A stretch of DNA of 64,000 bases from Bacteroidetes bacterium GWF2_41_31 (lineage in GTDB: Bacteria; Bacteroidota; Bacteroidia; Bacteroidales; F082), in assembly GCA_001769215.1 (NCBI GenBank), contig MEOL01000050.1, positions 1 through 64,000 on the forward strand, in the 5' to 3' direction. A model generated the notes under the pieces. It was not told the origin of the DNA and did no database searches. It was given only the letters and a program-made list of their open reading frames with translations. Each line of letters starts with the position of its first letter. Within the stretch, counting starts at the first letter, position 1. The position numbers and the translations under genes were made by a program. Below, one piece after another: positions 61,886-64,000 of the stretch.

Positions 61886-64000
61886 TTATATTACAATATT
61901 AATAATTCTATTGGGAACGATGATGACTTTACGCACAGGTTTGCCTTCCATCCATTTTTTCGCTTCATCGGATTCGAGGGCCGCTTTTTCGATTTCTGCG
62001 ATGGTCAATCCCATCGGGAGATCCAGTTTAAAGCGCATTTTGCCGTTAAATGAAACCGGATACTGAAAACTGGCTTCCGCCAGATATTTTTCAACGTATT
62101 GAGGAAAGTCAACTGTGCTGATACTTCCAGTATGTCCCAACGATTGCCACAATTCTTCGGCTACATGTGGCGCATAAGGTTCAATCAACAAGGCCAGAGG
62201 CTCCAGAATTTCACGTTTGTGACAGTTCAACTCCATGAGTTCATTAACGCAGATCATAAAAGCGCTCACCCCTGTATTAAACGAAAAACGTTCTATGTCC
62301 TCATGAATCTTTTTAATGGTTTTGTGCAACACCTTTAGTTCTTCTTTTGTAGCATTTTCATTGGTAACAATCAATTGATCGTTGTTATCAAAATACAATC
62401 TCCAAAGTCTTTTCAAAAACCTGAAAACGCCTTCAATACCATTGGTATCCCAGGGCTTGTCCTGCTCAAGAGGCCCCAGGAACATTTCATATAAACGCAG
62501 TGTATCGGCACCATATTTTTCGATGAGCGCATCCGGGTTTTGGACATTGTGTTTTGATTTGGACATTTTCTCCACCTCCCATCCACAGATGTATTTTCCT
62601 TCTTCCAGAATAAACTCAGCATTTTTGTATTCTTCACGCCAGGCTTTAAATCCTTTGGTATTCAGCACATCATTTTCCACCAGATCGATATCTACATGCA
62701 GGCGTTGTGTGTCGTAATCTTTGCGTAAGTTATGCGAAACAAATTTGTTGGTGCCCGGTATCCTATATACAAAACTTGACCTCCCCTGGATTTTCCCCTG
62801 GTTTATCAGCTTTTTAAATGGTTCGGCTTCGCAAGCCATACCAAGATCATACAAGAATTTGTTCCAGAAACGGGAGTAAATTAAATGGCCGGCTGCATGT
62901 TCATCGCCACCCACATACAAGTCTACATTGCGCCAGTATTGGTTGGCTTCCGCAGAAAAATATTCTTCCTTATTTTGTGGATCCATGTACCGCAGATAAT
63001 AACCACTCGAACCTGCAAAACCAGGCATGGTATTGGTTTCCAGCGGATAGCCTTCCTTTGTTTTCCAGTCTGTCAGGGCAGCCAGTGGTGGATCACCCTG
63101 TTCAGTGGGTAAATAGCTCTCTACCTGAGGTAGTTTGAGCGGTAATCCACTTTCATCCAAAGTATAAGGCATTCCATCTTTATAATATATTGGGAACGGT
63201 TCACCCCAATATCGTTGACGGCTGAAAATGGCATCGTGCAAACGGAAATTGATAGTTCCATAGCCAATGCCCATCTCCTGTATTTTGTTGATGGTCGTTA
63301 TGATAGCTTCTTTCACTTTCATACCAGTAATGAAGCCTGAATTTACCATCACCCCTTCTTTACTGTCGATGGAATCGTCCCAGGTAGCGGGATCAGTAGG
63401 CTCTTCACCCTCCTTCACCACCACCTGGATGATGGGTAAATCAAAATGACGTGCAAAGGCAAAATCGCGGGAATCATGACCTGGAACCGCCATAATAGCA
63501 CCTGTACCATATCCGGACAGCACGTAATCAGCAATCCAGATGGGAAGTTTTCCACCCGTAAGTGGGTTTACGCCATAGGCACCGGTAAATTCTCCGGAGA
63601 TATTTTTTACTTCGGTCATACGTTCCCGTTCCGAGCGATTTTTGGCCCAGGAAACATATGCCTCAACCTTTTCTCTTCTGCTGGCGGAAGTAATCTGAGA
63701 AACAAGTTCATGTTCAGGAGCAAGCACCATGAAAGTGGCACCAAAAAGGGTATCTGGACGGGTGGTGAAGACTGTGATTTTTTGTGTTTGTTGATTCGGT
63801 TTATTTACCCCACCTATATCCTCCCCGAGGGGGAGGACTTTGGTTGATTCGTTTAAATTTTTATCAGTGATCTGCTCCCTCCCCTCCGGGGAGTCCCAGA
63901 TGGCTATCGGCAGGGGTGGGGTAAATGAATCTCCTTTATCAGTAGTCTTTACTTCTGCTTCATTTACCCCACCTAAATCCTCCCCAAAGGGGAGGACTTT
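61886..64000 (-). CDS. leuS: Leucyl-tRNA synthetase (5' end beyond window), with in-frame palindromic repeats
   Basis: About 705 C-terminal residues of LeuRS. The editing domain (CP1) begins [22 protein letters not shown] at about 63685-63750. Later come [37 protein letters not shown] and KMSKSKHN, and a C-terminal anticodon-binding part. The ATG at 63730 is internal: the frame stays open to the window edge at 64000. In that stretch, just ahead of the editing motif, the frame reads through palindromic DNA (63803-63926 and 63962-64000). That adds peptides such as [13 protein letters not shown] and [13 protein letters not shown]. It charges tRNA-Leu and is essential. Confidence 0.95.
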   Translation of the reverse strand, partial: KVLPFGEDLGGVNEAEVKTTDKGDSFTPPLPIAIWDSPEGREQITDKNLNESTKVLPLGEDIGGVNKPNQQTQKITVFTTRPDTLFGATFMVLAPEHELVSQITSASRREKVEAYVSWAKNRSERERMTEVKNISGEFTGAYGVNPLTGGKLPIWIADYVLSGYGTGAIMAVPGHDSRDFAFARHFDLPIIQVVVKEGEEPTDPATWDDSIDSKEGVMVNSGFITGMKVKEAIITTINKIQEMGIGYGTINFRLHDAIFSRQRYWGEPFPIYYKDGMPYTLDESGLPLKLPQVESYLPTEQGDPPLAALTDWKTKEGYPLETNTMPGFAGSSGYYLRYMDPQNKEEYFSAEANQYWRNVDLYVGGDEHAAGHLIYSRFWNKFLYDLGMACEAEPFKKLINQGKIQGRSSFVYRIPGTNKFVSHNLRKDYDTQRLHVDIDLVENDVLNTKGFKAWREEYKNAEFILEEGKYICGWEVEKMSKSKHNVQNPDALIEKYGADTLRLYEMFLGPLEQDKPWDTNGIEGVFRFLKRLWRLYFDNNDQLIVTNENATKEELKVLHKTIKKIHEDIERFSFNTGVSAFMICVNELMELNCHKREILEPLALLIEPYAPHVAEELWQSLGHTGSISTVDFPQYVEKYLAEASFQYPVSFNGKMRFKLDLPMGLTIAEIEKAALESDEAKKWMEGKPVRKVIIVPNRIINIVI
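63803..63926. repeat. Palindromic repeat element translated inside leuS, unit 1
   Basis: The ends ATTTACCCCACC (63803-63814) and GGTGGGGTAAAT (63915-63926) are perfect inverted repeats. Inside is a hairpin CCTCCCCGAGGGGGAGG, and a second C/G-rich half-palindrome (CTCCCTCCCCTCCGGGGAG) lies further in. All 124 bp are in frame with leuS. Confidence 0.85.
63962..64000. repeat. Palindromic repeat element translated inside leuS, unit 2 (cut by window)
   Basis: These 39 bases match 63803-63841 at 36 positions, including ATTTACCCCACC and hairpin CCTCCCCAAAGGGGAGG. The leuS frame is still open here; the element probably continues beyond the window. Confidence 0.85.

Noticed and set aside
63686-63730. 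Taking ATG 63730 as the leuS start codon
   Set aside because: The encoded residues just before it ([13 protein letters not shown]) are the conserved start of the editing domain, and the frame is open to the window edge.
1-64000. CRISPR array or prophage
   Set aside because: No regularly spaced repeats and no phage structural or integrase genes were seen.

Overview
The window looks like a chromosomal segment of a Bacteroidota bacterium (Bacteroidales/Marinilabiliales-like). The evidence is a PorZ-type component of the type IX secretion system (44769-47105), several TAnnTTTG-type -7 promoter boxes, the sufBCDSE gene order, NtrC-family regulators, and GC-rich palindromic elements scattered between and even inside genes. 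This placement is inferred from gene content only. No rRNA and no CRISPR array is present; one tRNA gene (Thr, anticodon CGU) lies at 42213-42285.

Layout. 232-6856 (minus): a potassium-uptake and two-component block (sensor kinase, TrkH, TrkA, a small unknown protein, an NtrC-type regulator) with a sigma-54-like promoter in front of the small gene. 6963-8166: accessory DNA with an IS630 transposase scrap and an MntA-HepT toxin-antitoxin pair bracketed by two copies of a palindromic repeat. 8167-11668: CBS-domain membrane protein, DUF4395 membrane protein, NTF2-beta-lactamase-like hydrolase. 11993-19364: a TetR-controlled export operon (TetR, TolC, HlyD, DUF2147, two ABC ATPases, two ABC-2 permeases).

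19550-26425 is the most interesting region: a compact five-gene island (XRE regulator, TPR/HExxH metalloprotease, MazG-like pyrophosphohydrolase, McrB-like AAA+ motor, DUF2357/McrC-like PD-(D/E)XK nuclease). All junctions overlap or nearly touch. Related repeats and a 9-bp inverted repeat mark its ends. It looks like a McrBC-type defence system carrying nucleotide-pool and proteolytic modules.

26530-28517: a membrane glycosyltransferase-like gene broken by a 5-bp tandem duplication, then ssb. 28563-34913: MOSC protein, DUF59/SufT-like protein and sufE-S-D-C-B, an Fe-S assembly operon. 35138-36834: a second NtrC-type regulator with an HPt protein. 37027-42185 (plus): membrane-anchored PHP-like protein, GT39-type transferase, GH13 amylase lipoprotein with an apparent frameshift in its signal peptide, cytosine-deaminase-like enzyme. 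42446-51871: TPR protein, AI-2E transporter, PorZ, HMA-AraC regulator, a cyclophilin-like single-gene cassette that carries the same 120-bp hairpin element found beside the McrBC island, MlaE, MlaF, CvpA, SixA. 51914-64000: alkaline phosphatase, U32 peptidase, a 2008-residue alpha-2-macroglobulin lipoprotein, DUF3108 protein and a leucyl-tRNA synthetase that runs off the window. Palindromic repeats are translated in frame just before the editing domain of that synthetase.
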